NCBI RefSeq assembly: GCF_049994905.1
Contig: NZ_CP188258.1
Span: 2,852,001 to 2,916,000 of the forward strand
Direction: 5' to 3'
DNA: 64,000 nucleotides
Source: Diaminobutyricibacter sp049994905
GTDB lineage: Bacteria > Actinomycetota > Actinomycetes > Actinomycetales > Microbacteriaceae
A program made the translations under genes and the position numbers. The first letter of the stretch is position 1. Every line of letters begins with the position of its first letter. The notes under the pieces are model-generated. The model had not been told where the DNA came from and ran no database searches. It was given only the letters and a program-made list of their open reading frames with translations. This document shows positions 1-8,174 of this stretch, one piece after another.

Positions 1-476
1 TCATCTGCGGTCAACAGGATTCTCACAGGTGCATCGGGGGCCACGACGGTCGTGATGTCGCGGCCTTCGACCACGATGCCGACCCGCTCGGTCGACTCCA
101 TGATCGCGCGGAACAGCTCGGTGAGCCGCACGCGCACCTCGGGTACGCGCGCGATTGCGCTGACGACAGCGGTCACCTCGGGGTCGCGGATGGCGTCGGT
201 CACGTCATGCTCCCCCACCATCACGTGATACCCGTCGGGGTCGGTGCCGATGCGATAGTCGAAGTCGGGCAGCGTCTCGGCGACGGCCTGCGCATCCGTC
301 GGGTCGACGCCGCGTCGCAGCACGAACCACGCGAGCGCGCGATAGGCGGCGCCCGTGTCGAGGTACGCGAAGCGGAGTTTGCGGGCAGCGGCCTTGCTCA
401 CACTGGACTTGCCGCTCCCGGCCGGGCCGTCGACGGCGACCACGACGATGTCGCCCCAGGGGTTTTCGGAACTCAT
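1..476 (-). CDS. cmk: cytidylate kinase, 3' end cut by the window
   Basis: This enzyme phosphorylates CMP and dCMP with ATP in pyrimidine nucleotide recycling. The visible 158 codons start at ATG 476. They carry a P-loop at residues 17-25 (GPAGSGKSS) and then the DTGAAYRA stretch typical of the family. The frame stays open to the window edge, so the C-terminal third is missing. The start overlaps the tyrA stop as ATGA, which indicates translational coupling. In relatives cmk is followed by der (engA), expected just outside the window. Whether cmk and der are fused here cannot be seen. Confidence 0.9.
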   Translation of the reverse strand, partial: MSSENPWGDIVVVAVDGPAGSGKSSVSKAAARKLRFAYLDTGAAYRALAWFVLRRGVDPTDAQAVAETLPDFDYRIGTDPDGYHVMVGEHDVTDAIRDPEVTAVVSAIARVPEVRVRLTELFRAIMESTERVGIVVEGRDITTVVAPDAPVRILLTAD

Positions 477-1561
477 CCGGCGATCCTCCAGCCGCGCGCG
501 GTCAGGTCGTCGATCGTGCGCTGCAGCGCCTCCGGCAGCACGGCAATCTCGGCGAGGCCGATCTGGGCCCCGGGCGAGTGTTCGAGCCGCAGGTCTTCGA
601 GGTTGACCCCGATCTCGCCCATCTCGGTGAACAGGCGCCCCAGCTCGCCCGGCTTGTCGTCGACCATGACGACGACGGAGGCGAACCGGCGGTCCTGCCC
701 GTGCTTGCCGGGCAGCCGCGAGACTCCCGCGTTTCCTCCGGCGAGTTCTTCGGCCAGCGAACGCCGGGCACCGGGCGCGTCCAGGTCGCCGAGGGCTGCG
801 AGCACCCGGTCGAGGTCGTCGCGGTACGCACGCAGGATCTCGACGACCGCGGGCGCGTTCGCCCCGAGGATCTGCACCCACAGTTCGGGCTCACTGCCGG
901 CGATCCGCGTGACATCACGCACACCCTGCCCGGCGAGCGCGAGTGCCGCATCCGACGAGCCGGACAGGCGTTTGGCCATCAGGCTGGAGACGATCTGCGG
1001 TGTGTGCGACACGAGTGCGACCGCGGCGTCATGCGCCACCGTGTTCATCTCGATCGGAGTCGCACCAAGGTCGAGCACGAGGGCTTCGACCAGCGAGACG
1101 CTCGCCCGCGACACCTCGGGGCGCGTGCAGACCACCCACGGCCGCCCCATGAAGAGGTCGGCGCGTCCGGAACTCGGCCCGCCGCGCTCCCGTCCGGCGA
1201 GCGGATGCGACCCCACGTAACGACTGATGTCGCGACCCGAGGCCTCGAGCTCCGCCATCGGCGCCACTTTCACGCTGGCCACATCGGTGACCACCGCATC
1301 CGGATGCGCAGCCAGCTCCGCGAGCACGACCGACGCCGTCACGTCCGGCGGCACGCACACCACGATGAGTGCAGGCGATTCGTCTGCGTCGCCCGCCCGT
1401 CCGGCGCCGTAGTCGATCGCGAGGTTCAGGTTGGCCGGCGATGCGTCGTCGAGCACCACATCCACACCACGCGCCCGGAGGCCGAGGCCGACGCTGGCGC
1501 CGAGCAGCCCGGCGCCGACGACGCGAACGGGTCCGGTGAGCCGGGATGACGTGTCGTTCAC
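473..1561 (-). CDS. tyrA: prephenate dehydrogenase with ACT domain
   Basis: The enzyme oxidatively decarboxylates prephenate to 4-hydroxyphenylpyruvate in tyrosine synthesis. The 362-residue protein opens with a Rossmann NAD(P)-binding loop (VVGAGLLGAS, residues 14-23). It has the conserved SHPLAGRE segment near residue 117 and a C-terminal ACT domain (VVVMVDDKPGELGRLF and onward), which usually binds tyrosine for feedback control. It sits between rluB and cmk and couples to cmk by a 4-base overlap. Length and domains fit the family. Confidence 0.92.
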   Translation of the reverse strand: MNDTSSRLTGPVRVVGAGLLGASVGLGLRARGVDVVLDDASPANLNLAIDYGAGRAGDADESPALIVVCVPPDVTASVVLAELAAHPDAVVTDVASVKVAPMAELEASGRDISRYVGSHPLAGRERGGPSSGRADLFMGRPWVVCTRPEVSRASVSLVEALVLDLGATPIEMNTVAHDAAVALVSHTPQIVSSLMAKRLSGSSDAALALAGQGVRDVTRIAGSEPELWVQILGANAPAVVEILRAYRDDLDRVLAALGDLDAPGARRSLAEELAGGNAGVSRLPGKHGQDRRFASVVVMVDDKPGELGRLFTEMGEIGVNLEDLRLEHSPGAQIGLAEIAVLPEALQRTIDDLTARGWRIAG

Positions 1562-1627
1562 GGTGCCTCTCAGTGCGATGCGCGCCTTCCGGCGTTCTTC
1601 GGGAGGCCTGGCCGCGCGCTCAGGCCC

Positions 1628-2392
1628 TCAGCGTTCGGCCGGTTTCTCCCGCGAAATGGTGAGCAACTGGCCGAGTTCTACCTTAGTCAGGTCACGCACC
1701 TGGCCCACTCGCAGCGTCCCCAGGTGCAGCGGGCCGAACTGCCGCCGCACGAGCTCGACGACCGGGTGCCCGACTTCTGCGAGCATCCGCCGCACAATGC
1801 GGTTGCGCCCGGAGTGGAGCGTGATCTCGACGAGGCTGTCCTGGCTGGCCGCACTGCGTTCGAGCAGCCGCGCCTTGTCCGCGGCGATGGGTCCGTCGTC
1901 GAGCACGACACCGCGTGTCAGTGTCGCGATCGTCTGGGGGGTCACGACCCCTTTGACGCGCGCGACGTACGTCTTCATGACGCCGAACGACGGATGGGCG
2001 AGCACGTGCGCGAGTTCGCCGTCGTTGGTGAGGATGAGCAGTCCGCTCGTCTCCGCGTCGAGCCGCCCGACGTTGAAGAGCCGCTCCTCATACTGGTCGG
2101 CGAACCGGGAGAGGTCGGGCCTCCCCTGCTCGTCGCGCATGGAGCTGACGACGCCGGCCGGCTTGTTGAGCATCAGGTAGCGCCGCGACGGGTCGAGCTG
2201 CACCGCTGTGCCGTCGACCGCGACGAGGTCGTGGTGCGGGTCGACGCGTCGCCCGAGCTCGGTCACGACCGTGCCGTTGATGGTGACGCGGCCCTCGACG
2301 ATCAGCTGCTCCGAGACCCGGCGGGATGCGACGCCGGCCGCCGCCATCACTTTCTGCAGGCGCTCGCCCTCTGCCGGTTTCTCAGCGGACAT
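1628..2392 (-). CDS. rluB: 23S rRNA pseudouridine synthase, RluB/RsuA family
   Basis: The 254-residue protein has an N-terminal S4 RNA-binding domain (residues 10-70, RLQKVMAAAGVASRRVSEQL). A pseudouridine synthase domain follows, with the catalytic aspartate in GRLDAETSGLLIL (Asp112). The frame is open further upstream, but homology begins at the ATG at 2392, which overlaps the end of scpB by 11 bases. It follows scpA-scpB as in mycobacteria (Rv1711). The exact uridine modified cannot be read from sequence; the RluB assignment rests on family resemblance. Confidence 0.88.
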   Translation of the reverse strand: MSAEKPAEGERLQKVMAAAGVASRRVSEQLIVEGRVTINGTVVTELGRRVDPHHDLVAVDGTAVQLDPSRRYLMLNKPAGVVSSMRDEQGRPDLSRFADQYEERLFNVGRLDAETSGLLILTNDGELAHVLAHPSFGVMKTYVARVKGVVTPQTIATLTRGVVLDDGPIAADKARLLERSAASQDSLVEITLHSGRNRIVRRMLAEVGHPVVELVRRQFGPLHLGTLRVGQVRDLTKVELGQLLTISREKPAER

Positions 2393-2960
2393 CGGCGTCG
2401 AACCCGTCGGCTCCGTCGGCGAGCAGCGGTGAGATGTGCGGCAGATCGTCGATCGAGTTGATCCCCAGCTGGGTGAGCAGCAGGTCGGTGGTGCCGTAGT
2501 TGATCGCGCCCGTCTCACTGTCGGTGAAGAGTTCGGTGATCAGTCCCCGCCCGAGCAGGGTGCGTACGACCGAGTCGACGTTGACGGCACGGATGGATGC
2601 GATGGCACCGCGACTGATGGGCTGCTTGTACGCGATCACCGCGAGGGTTTCGAGCGCCGCCTGGGAGAGCTTGGTCGGATTCTGGGTGAGCACGTAGTCG
2701 GCGACCACGTCGTCGTATTCGCCGCGCACGTAGATGCGCCATCCCCCGCCGACTTCGCGCAGTTCGAAGCCGCGCCGGATCCCGCCGTCTTCACCGTCGA
2801 AGTCGCGCACCAGCGCGTCGATCGCTGCGCGCACCCGTTTGACCGGTGCATTGACGGCGGTGGCGAGCATCACCACACTGAGCGGCTCGTCGGCGATCAT
2901 GAGTATTGCTTCGAGCGCACGCTCGACGTCGACCTCCACCAGCGTTGCTTCATCCGTCAT
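2382..2960 (-). CDS. scpB: segregation and condensation protein B
   Basis: ScpB is the winged-helix kite subunit that joins ScpA and SMC in bacterial condensin. The 192-residue protein shows the family core: VERALEAILMIADEPLS near the N-terminus and LETLAVIAYKQPISRGAI in the second winged helix. I chose ATG 2960, which has GGAG six bases upstream. A TTG at 2981 with its own AGGAG is an alternative and would add seven residues. The gene overlaps scpA by 11 bases and rluB by 11 bases, so the four genes are tightly coupled. Confidence 0.9.
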   Translation of the reverse strand: MTDEATLVEVDVERALEAILMIADEPLSVVMLATAVNAPVKRVRAAIDALVRDFDGEDGGIRRGFELREVGGGWRIYVRGEYDDVVADYVLTQNPTKLSQAALETLAVIAYKQPISRGAIASIRAVNVDSVVRTLLGRGLITELFTDSETGAINYGTTDLLLTQLGINSIDDLPHISPLLADGADGFDADVR

Positions 2961-3780
2961 AGTCGGCTCCGAGGTTAGCAAGATTCTCCTGTGACCAGTG
3001 TTCGGCCGTCCACCTGAGGGTGAGTTCGCCGAGCGGTTCGACCTGCTCGAAGGCGATCGCCGCGTGCCGGTACAGCTCGAGCACAGCGAGGAACCGCGCG
3101 ATCACGACGCCTTTCTGGTCTGCGCCGGCGATCAGCTGCCGAAAGGTCAGCGTCTCCCCCGAGCGCAGCATCCCTACGACGTGGGCGGCCTGTTCCCGGA
3201 TGCTCACCAGCGGCGCGTGGAGGTGGTCGAGCCCCACGGTCGGCAGCTCTCGTGGCGTCAGGGCGAGCGTGGCGATGGCAGCGAAGTCGTCGGCCGACAG
3301 CGTCCAGACCAGCTCCGGTGTGCGCTGGCGGAACTTGTCTTCCAGGCGCACGTTGCGCGCATGCCTGGTTGCCTCCGCGTCGAGGCCGGCCTGGAACCAC
3401 GCCGACGCCTCCTTGAACGCCCGGTACTGCAGCAGGCGCGCGAACAGGAGGTCGCGCGCTTCGAGCAGCGCGACGTCTTCGGCATCCACCAGTTCGCCCT
3501 GCGGCAGCAGGCCTGCGACCTTCAGGTCGAGCAGGGTCGCGGCGACGACGAGGAATTCGCTGGCCTCGTCGAGGTTCTTGTCCGAGTCGATGGCGCGCAG
3601 GTAGCTGATGAACTCGTCGGTGACGCGGCTGAGCGAGATGTCGGTGATGTCGAGTTCGTGCTTGGTGATCAGGCTCAGCAGCAGGTCGAACGGTCCCTCG
3701 AAGTGGCCGAGGTCGACACGGAACGTGCGCTCCGCGGGAACCTCCGCGTCGAAACCGGTCGGGCTAGGCGACGGCGCCAC
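2950..3780 (-). CDS. scpA: segregation and condensation protein A (kleisin)
   Basis: ScpA is the kleisin that bridges the SMC head domains. The 276-residue protein has the N-terminal family signature FEGPFDLLLSLITKHELDI at about residues 28-46 and a C-terminal winged helix ending in the segment LGELTLRWTAEHWSQEN. It starts with GTG at 3780, inside the last codons of the parA-like gene (17-base overlap). The order ParA-like, ScpA, ScpB matches M. tuberculosis Rv1708-Rv1710. Confidence 0.92.
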   Translation of the reverse strand: MAPSPSPTGFDAEVPAERTFRVDLGHFEGPFDLLLSLITKHELDITDISLSRVTDEFISYLRAIDSDKNLDEASEFLVVAATLLDLKVAGLLPQGELVDAEDVALLEARDLLFARLLQYRAFKEASAWFQAGLDAEATRHARNVRLEDKFRQRTPELVWTLSADDFAAIATLALTPRELPTVGLDHLHAPLVSIREQAAHVVGMLRSGETLTFRQLIAGADQKGVVIARFLAVLELYRHAAIAFEQVEPLGELTLRWTAEHWSQENLANLGADYDG

Positions 3781-4663
3781 GCGTGATCAGCTCTCTGGCG
3801 AGCTGCCGGTAGGCCTCGGCGGCCGCGTGCTCCGGTGCGAATTGGGTGATCGGCGTTGCAGAGACCGACGCATCCGGGAATTTGACCGTGCGCGAGATGA
3901 CGGTCTCGAGCACATTGGTGCCGAACGCGTCGACGACCCGCTCGAGCACCTCGCGCGAGTGAAGAGTGCGCGAGTCGTACATCGTCGCCAGGATGCCGTC
4001 GAGCTTGATGGCCGGGTTGAGTCGCTCGCGCACCTTGTCGATGGTCTCGATGAGCAGGGCGACGCCGCGCAGCGCGAAGTATTCGCACTCGAGCGGGATG
4101 AGCACCCCGTGGCTCGCGGTCAGGGCGTTGACGGTCAGGATGCCGAGCGACGGCTGGCAGTCGATGAGGATGACGTCGTAGTCGTCGCTCACCTTGCGCA
4201 GCACGCTGGCGAGGATCTGCTCGCGCGCGACCTCGTTGACCAGGTGCACTTCGGCGGCCGACAGGTCGATGTTGGCCGGAATGATGTCGAGCCCCGGGGT
4301 GGAGGTGTGCTGGATCGCCTCGCTGACGTCTTTGGTGCGCGACAGGAGCAGGTCGTAAATGGTGGTGACGTCGTGGGTCTGGGCGCCGAGGCCCGCCGAG
4401 AGGGCACCCTGCGGGTCGAAGTCGATGGCGAGCACGCGGCGGCCGTATTCGGCGAGGCTCGCGCCCAGATTGATGCTCGTCGTCGTCTTGCCGACGCCGC
4501 CCTTCTGGTTGCAGAGGGCGATGATGCGGGCCGGCCCGTGGCTCTTGAGCGGCCTGGGTTCGGGAAACACGCGCAGCGGACGACCGGTGGGGCCGAGCGG
4601 GGTCGACACAGACGCTTCATCCAAGCCGGGGAGCTCTGCTCGAACCTCGTTGCTGCGCGTCAC
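3764..4663 (-). CDS. ParA/Soj-family ATPase
   Basis: This is a deviant-Walker ATPase of the ParA family, with KGGVGKT at residues 54-60, FDPQGALSAGLG, and DVILIDCQPSLGILTVNAL as the Walker B region. No parB lies next to it, so this is the scpA-linked paralogue (Rv1708 type) and not the origin-proximal ParA. Its partner is unknown. I chose GTG 4663, preceded by GAGGA at seven bases. A GTG at 4705 would add 14 residues but lacks a ribosome site. The N-terminal 45 residues look disordered. Confidence 0.88.
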   Translation of the reverse strand: MTRSNEVRAELPGLDEASVSTPLGPTGRPLRVFPEPRPLKSHGPARIIALCNQKGGVGKTTTSINLGASLAEYGRRVLAIDFDPQGALSAGLGAQTHDVTTIYDLLLSRTKDVSEAIQHTSTPGLDIIPANIDLSAAEVHLVNEVAREQILASVLRKVSDDYDVILIDCQPSLGILTVNALTASHGVLIPLECEYFALRGVALLIETIDKVRERLNPAIKLDGILATMYDSRTLHSREVLERVVDAFGTNVLETVISRTVKFPDASVSATPITQFAPEHAAAEAYRQLARELITRGAVA

Positions 4664-4786
4664 CTGCGTTTTCCTCGTCCCTGTTGTGCGGTCCTTCAAA
4701 CGCACAGTCTATCGGCGGTGTCCCCGGTTCGCGGGCCGCACCGCGGCGATCCGCGACGCCGCCCGGCAAGCCCGGCCCGCCTGGCG

Positions 4787-5692
4787 TCAGCGGGCGCGGG
4801 GGTGCGCCGTCGTGTACATGTCGCGCAGGGTGTCGGCCGTCACCAGCGTGTAGATCTGCGTCGTCGCGACCGAGGAGTGCCCGAGCAGTTCCTGCACCAC
4901 GCGCACGTCGGCTCCCCCGGCGAGCAGGTGGGTCGCGAACGAGTGGCGCAGCGTGTGCGGAGACACCTCGACTCCGAGGTGCGCGCGCTCGGCGGCAGAG
5001 CGGATGATCAGCCAGGCGTTCTGGCGCGAGACCCGCTGCCCGCGCATCCCCAGGAACAGCGCCGGCGTGGCTGCGCCGCGCACGGAGAGCGCCGGGCGCG
5101 CCCTCACGAGGTACGCGTCGAGTGCGGCTCGTGCGTAGCTGCCGAGCGGAACGATCCGCTGTTTGGCGCCTTTGCCGGTCAGCCGCACGATGTCCTCGTC
5201 GATCACGTCGTCGACGTTGAGGCCGACCGCTTCGCTCACGCGTGCGCCCGTCGCGTAGAGCAGCTCGAGCAACGCTTTGTCGCGCAGCGACTGGATGTCG
5301 TCGCCGTCGGTGGCCGCGAGCAGCGCCGTGACCTGGTCGACCGTGATCGCTTTCGGCAGGCGGCTGGCGAGCTTGGGCGGTTTCACCTCACGCGCGACAT
5401 CGTCGGGCACCAGCTGCTCTTCGAGCATGAACCGGTGGAAACCACGCACCGTCGACAGCATCCGCGCCATCGACGACGCGGTCAGCGGCGTCTCTTCGCG
5501 GGTTCCGAGGTGCCGTGCGAACGCCGACACCGCAGCGGAGGTGATCGCGGCCGGATCGTCGGTCCCCTGCGCGGCCAGCCACGTCGCGTAGACGCCCAGG
5601 TCGCGCCGGTATGCGGAGACGGTGTTGGAGGAGAGCCCGCGTTCGATCGAGACGTGCCGCAGGTAGGAGTCCACCGCCGCCGCGATGGTCAC
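4787..5692 (-). CDS. xerD: tyrosine recombinase XerD
   Basis: XerD works with XerC at dif to resolve chromosome dimers. The 301-residue protein has the SAM-like core-binding domain (residues 1-100) and a catalytic domain with Arg151 (GARVSEAVG), Lys174 (TGKGAKQR), the HTLRH box, LLGHSS and the tyrosine nucleophile in TQIYT. GTG 5692 overlaps the NUDIX stop as GTGA. The upstream open frame overlaps the NUDIX gene and has no homology. Housekeeping synteny (Rv1701) argues against a mobile integrase. Confidence 0.92.
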   Translation of the reverse strand: MTIAAAVDSYLRHVSIERGLSSNTVSAYRRDLGVYATWLAAQGTDDPAAITSAAVSAFARHLGTREETPLTASSMARMLSTVRGFHRFMLEEQLVPDDVAREVKPPKLASRLPKAITVDQVTALLAATDGDDIQSLRDKALLELLYATGARVSEAVGLNVDDVIDEDIVRLTGKGAKQRIVPLGSYARAALDAYLVRARPALSVRGAATPALFLGMRGQRVSRQNAWLIIRSAAERAHLGVEVSPHTLRHSFATHLLAGGADVRVVQELLGHSSVATTQIYTLVTADTLRDMYTTAHPRAR

Positions 5693-6384
5693 GACCGTCC
5701 GGCTCCGTCCGTTGCAGTTCCGGCCGATACGGTTCCGTCCAGGTGTCCGAGCTTGGGATGCCGGGGCCAGGCACTGTCGGCCGCGCCCAGCTGCGCCCAT
5801 CCGGTCTCGCGTGCCGTGCGGGCGGCAAGGGCCGCGACGATCAGCGACGGATTCTGGATGCGCCGCCCGAGCACAGCATCCACGACCGCGTCGAGCGGAA
5901 CCCAGCGCTTCTCGATGTCCGCTTCCTCTTCGGTGCGGTCGAAGGCATGGGCGGTCGGCCGCACGGTGCGCGCGAGGTAGATGCGGATCGCCTCGTCGCT
6001 GCCACCCGGCGACGTATAGAACTCGGCGAGAACGCTCCAGTCGTCGGCCTCGAGGTCTGCCTCCTCCGCGAGCTCGCGTTTTGCGGCCGCGAGCGGAGGC
6101 TCACCGTGCAGGTCGAGCAGCCCGGCCGGGATCTCCCATTCGCGGGTGCGCACCGGATGCCGGTATTGCGTGATCAGGAGCGCCCGGTCGTCCTCGTCCA
6201 GGGCGAGCACCGCGACCGCACCGGTGTGGTCGACGAATTCGCGCACGATGTCGTCGCCGTTGTAACGGAATGTCTCACGACGGACGTTCCACACCTTGCC
6301 GGTGAACACGGTTTCGGCAGCGACGATGTCCGGCGTCTCCGCGCCGTCGGAAAGCACCGTGTCGGAAAGCCCTTCGGCGTTCAC
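5689..6384 (-). CDS. NUDIX hydrolase, ADP-ribose pyrophosphatase type
   Basis: The 231-residue protein has a NUDIX box (GLLDLHGEPPLAAAKREL followed by AEEADL, about residues 98-121). The context EWEIPAG before it is typical of ADP-ribose pyrophosphatases, which cleave ADP-ribose to AMP and ribose 5-phosphate. It starts with GTG at 6384, four bases after the pyrG stop. It lies between pyrG and xerD exactly as Rv1700 does. The substrate is inferred from family resemblance. The C-terminal 35 residues look poorly conserved. Confidence 0.87.
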   Translation of the reverse strand: MNAEGLSDTVLSDGAETPDIVAAETVFTGKVWNVRRETFRYNGDDIVREFVDHTGAVAVLALDEDDRALLITQYRHPVRTREWEIPAGLLDLHGEPPLAAAKRELAEEADLEADDWSVLAEFYTSPGGSDEAIRIYLARTVRPTAHAFDRTEEEADIEKRWVPLDAVVDAVLGRRIQNPSLIVAALAARTARETGWAQLGAADSAWPRHPKLGHLDGTVSAGTATDGAGRS

Positions 6385-6388
6385 CGGC

Positions 6389-8080
6389 TCAGGCGTCCTG
6401 GGTGACTTCGAACAGCCGGCTTGCCTTCTGACGGTCGAGCGCTGCGCCGACCAGCCCGCGGAACAGCGGGTGCGCCCGGTTCGGCCGTGAACGCAGTTCG
6501 GGATGCGCCTGGGTCCCCACGTAGAACGGGTGCACCTCGCGTGGCAACTCGACGTATTCGACCAGATGCCCGTCGGGCGACGTGCCCGAGAACCAGAGGC
6601 CGGCGTCGGCGATCTGCTCACGGTAGCCGTTGTTGACTTCGTAGCGGTGGCGGTGGCGCTCGGATGCCTCGGTCGCCCCGTACAGTTCGGAGACGATCGA
6701 GCCGTCCGCCAGTGTCGCCGGGTACAGGCCCAGGCGCATCGTGCCGCCGAGGTCGCCGCCGGCGATGATCTCCACCTGCTCCGCCATGGTCGCGATGACC
6801 GGGAATTCGGTGTCCGGGTCGAACTCTGACGAGGATGCCCCGGTCAAGCCGCTCTCGTGGCGCGCGTATTCGATCACCATGCACTGCAGGCCGAGGCACA
6901 GGCCGAGCGCCGGGATGCCGTTCTCACGCGCATAGCGGAGCGCGCCGACCTTGCCTTCGATGCCCCGCACGCCGAACCCGCCCGGCACGCAGATCGCGTC
7001 GACGTCGGCGAGCTGCATCGCTGCGCCTTCGGGCGTCCCGCACTCGTCAGAGGCGATCCACTTGAGGGACACCTTCGTGCTGTGTGCGAAGCCGCCGGCG
7101 CGAAGGGCTTCGGTGACCGACAGGTAGGCGTCGGGCAGGTCGATGTATTTGCCGACGAGACCGACGGTCACGCTGTATTCGGGGTCGTGCACCGCCTGCA
7201 GCAGGCTCGCCCAGCCATCCCAGCTGACCTCACCGGCATCGAGTCCGAGCTGGTCGATGATGTACGCATCGAGCCCCTGGTCGTGAAGCATGGTGGGGAT
7301 GTCATAGATGCTGGGCACGTCGATCGCGTTGACGACGGCGGCTTCATCGACGTCGCACATCAGGGCGATCTTGCGCTTGTTGGATTCGGAGACGGGGCGG
7401 TCGCTGCGGAGCACGAGTGCGTCGGGCTGGATTCCGATCGAGCGGAGGGCTGCGACCGAGTGCTGTGTCGGCTTGGTCTTCTGCTCGCCGGAGGCGTTCA
7501 TGAACGGCACCAGCGAGACGTGCACGAAGAAGCAGTTCTTGCGGCCGAGCTCGTGGCGCACCTGACGGGCGGCTTCGATGAACGGCAGCGATTCGATGTC
7601 GCCGACGGTTCCACCGATTTCGGTGATGATCACGTCGGGCTGAGGGTCGTCACCGGCCTGCAGGCGCATGCGCCGTTTGATCTCGTCGGTGATGTGTGGG
7701 ATGACCTGAACGGTGTCGCCGAGGTATTCACCGCGTCGTTCTTTGGCGATGACCGTGGAGTAGATCTGTCCGGTGGTGACGTTCGCGGACTGGCTGAGGT
7801 TGATGTCGAGAAAGCGCTCGTAGTGCCCGATGTCGAGGTCGGTCTCCGCCCCGTCGTCGGTGACGAAGACTTCGCCGTGCTGGAACGGGTTCATCGTTCC
7901 GGGGTCGACGTTCAGGTAGGGGTCGAGTTTCTGCATCACCACCCGGAGGCCTCGGGCAGTCAGGAGATTGCCCAGGCTTGCTGCCGTGAGGCCTTTGCCC
8001 AACGAAGAAACGACACCACCTGTCACGAAGATGTGTTTGGTAGTGCCGTTCGAATTGCCCGCGTCTGTTTTATCCACCAC
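6389..8080 (-). CDS. pyrG: CTP synthase
   Basis: CTP synthase aminates UTP to CTP using glutamine. The 563-residue protein has the synthetase domain (KHIFVTGGVVSSLGKGLTAA near residue 15) and a class I glutaminase domain with the cysteine in ALGLCLGLQC and the histidine-glutamate pair in HPELRSRP. Length is normal. GTG 8080 starts it, directly followed by a second GTG. A -10 box eight bases upstream suggests an essentially leaderless transcript. M. tuberculosis has two genes between recN and pyrG that are absent here. Confidence 0.95.
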   Translation of the reverse strand: MVDKTDAGNSNGTTKHIFVTGGVVSSLGKGLTAASLGNLLTARGLRVVMQKLDPYLNVDPGTMNPFQHGEVFVTDDGAETDLDIGHYERFLDINLSQSANVTTGQIYSTVIAKERRGEYLGDTVQVIPHITDEIKRRMRLQAGDDPQPDVIITEIGGTVGDIESLPFIEAARQVRHELGRKNCFFVHVSLVPFMNASGEQKTKPTQHSVAALRSIGIQPDALVLRSDRPVSESNKRKIALMCDVDEAAVVNAIDVPSIYDIPTMLHDQGLDAYIIDQLGLDAGEVSWDGWASLLQAVHDPEYSVTVGLVGKYIDLPDAYLSVTEALRAGGFAHSTKVSLKWIASDECGTPEGAAMQLADVDAICVPGGFGVRGIEGKVGALRYARENGIPALGLCLGLQCMVIEYARHESGLTGASSSEFDPDTEFPVIATMAEQVEIIAGGDLGGTMRLGLYPATLADGSIVSELYGATEASERHRHRYEVNNGYREQIADAGLWFSGTSPDGHLVEYVELPREVHPFYVGTQAHPELRSRPNRAHPLFRGLVGAALDRQKASRLFEVTQDA

Positions 8081-8088
8081 GGGCTTTT

Positions 8089-8094
8089 ATGCTA
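8089..8094 (-). promoter_or_regulatory. pyrG -10 box
   Basis: TAGCAT on the minus strand lies eight bases before the pyrG GTG, placing the transcript start at or next to the start codon. No convincing -35 box is visible. Confidence 0.45.
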
Positions 8095-8174
8095 TCACTC
8101 GCGCTGGAGCTTTAAGTGACGCATCGCGTCGCCGCGACGCCAGCGCCGGGCAAGCTGCGCTTGGCCGGTCCGCC

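Noticed and set aside
4787..5692. Mobile-element integrase
   Set aside because: The tyrosine recombinase sits in conserved housekeeping order with no att repeats or cargo; it is XerD.
3608..5980. 790-codon open frame on the plus strand
   Set aside because: It lies opposite scpA, parA, xerD and part of the NUDIX gene, which have clear motifs. Long antisense frames are expected at this GC content.
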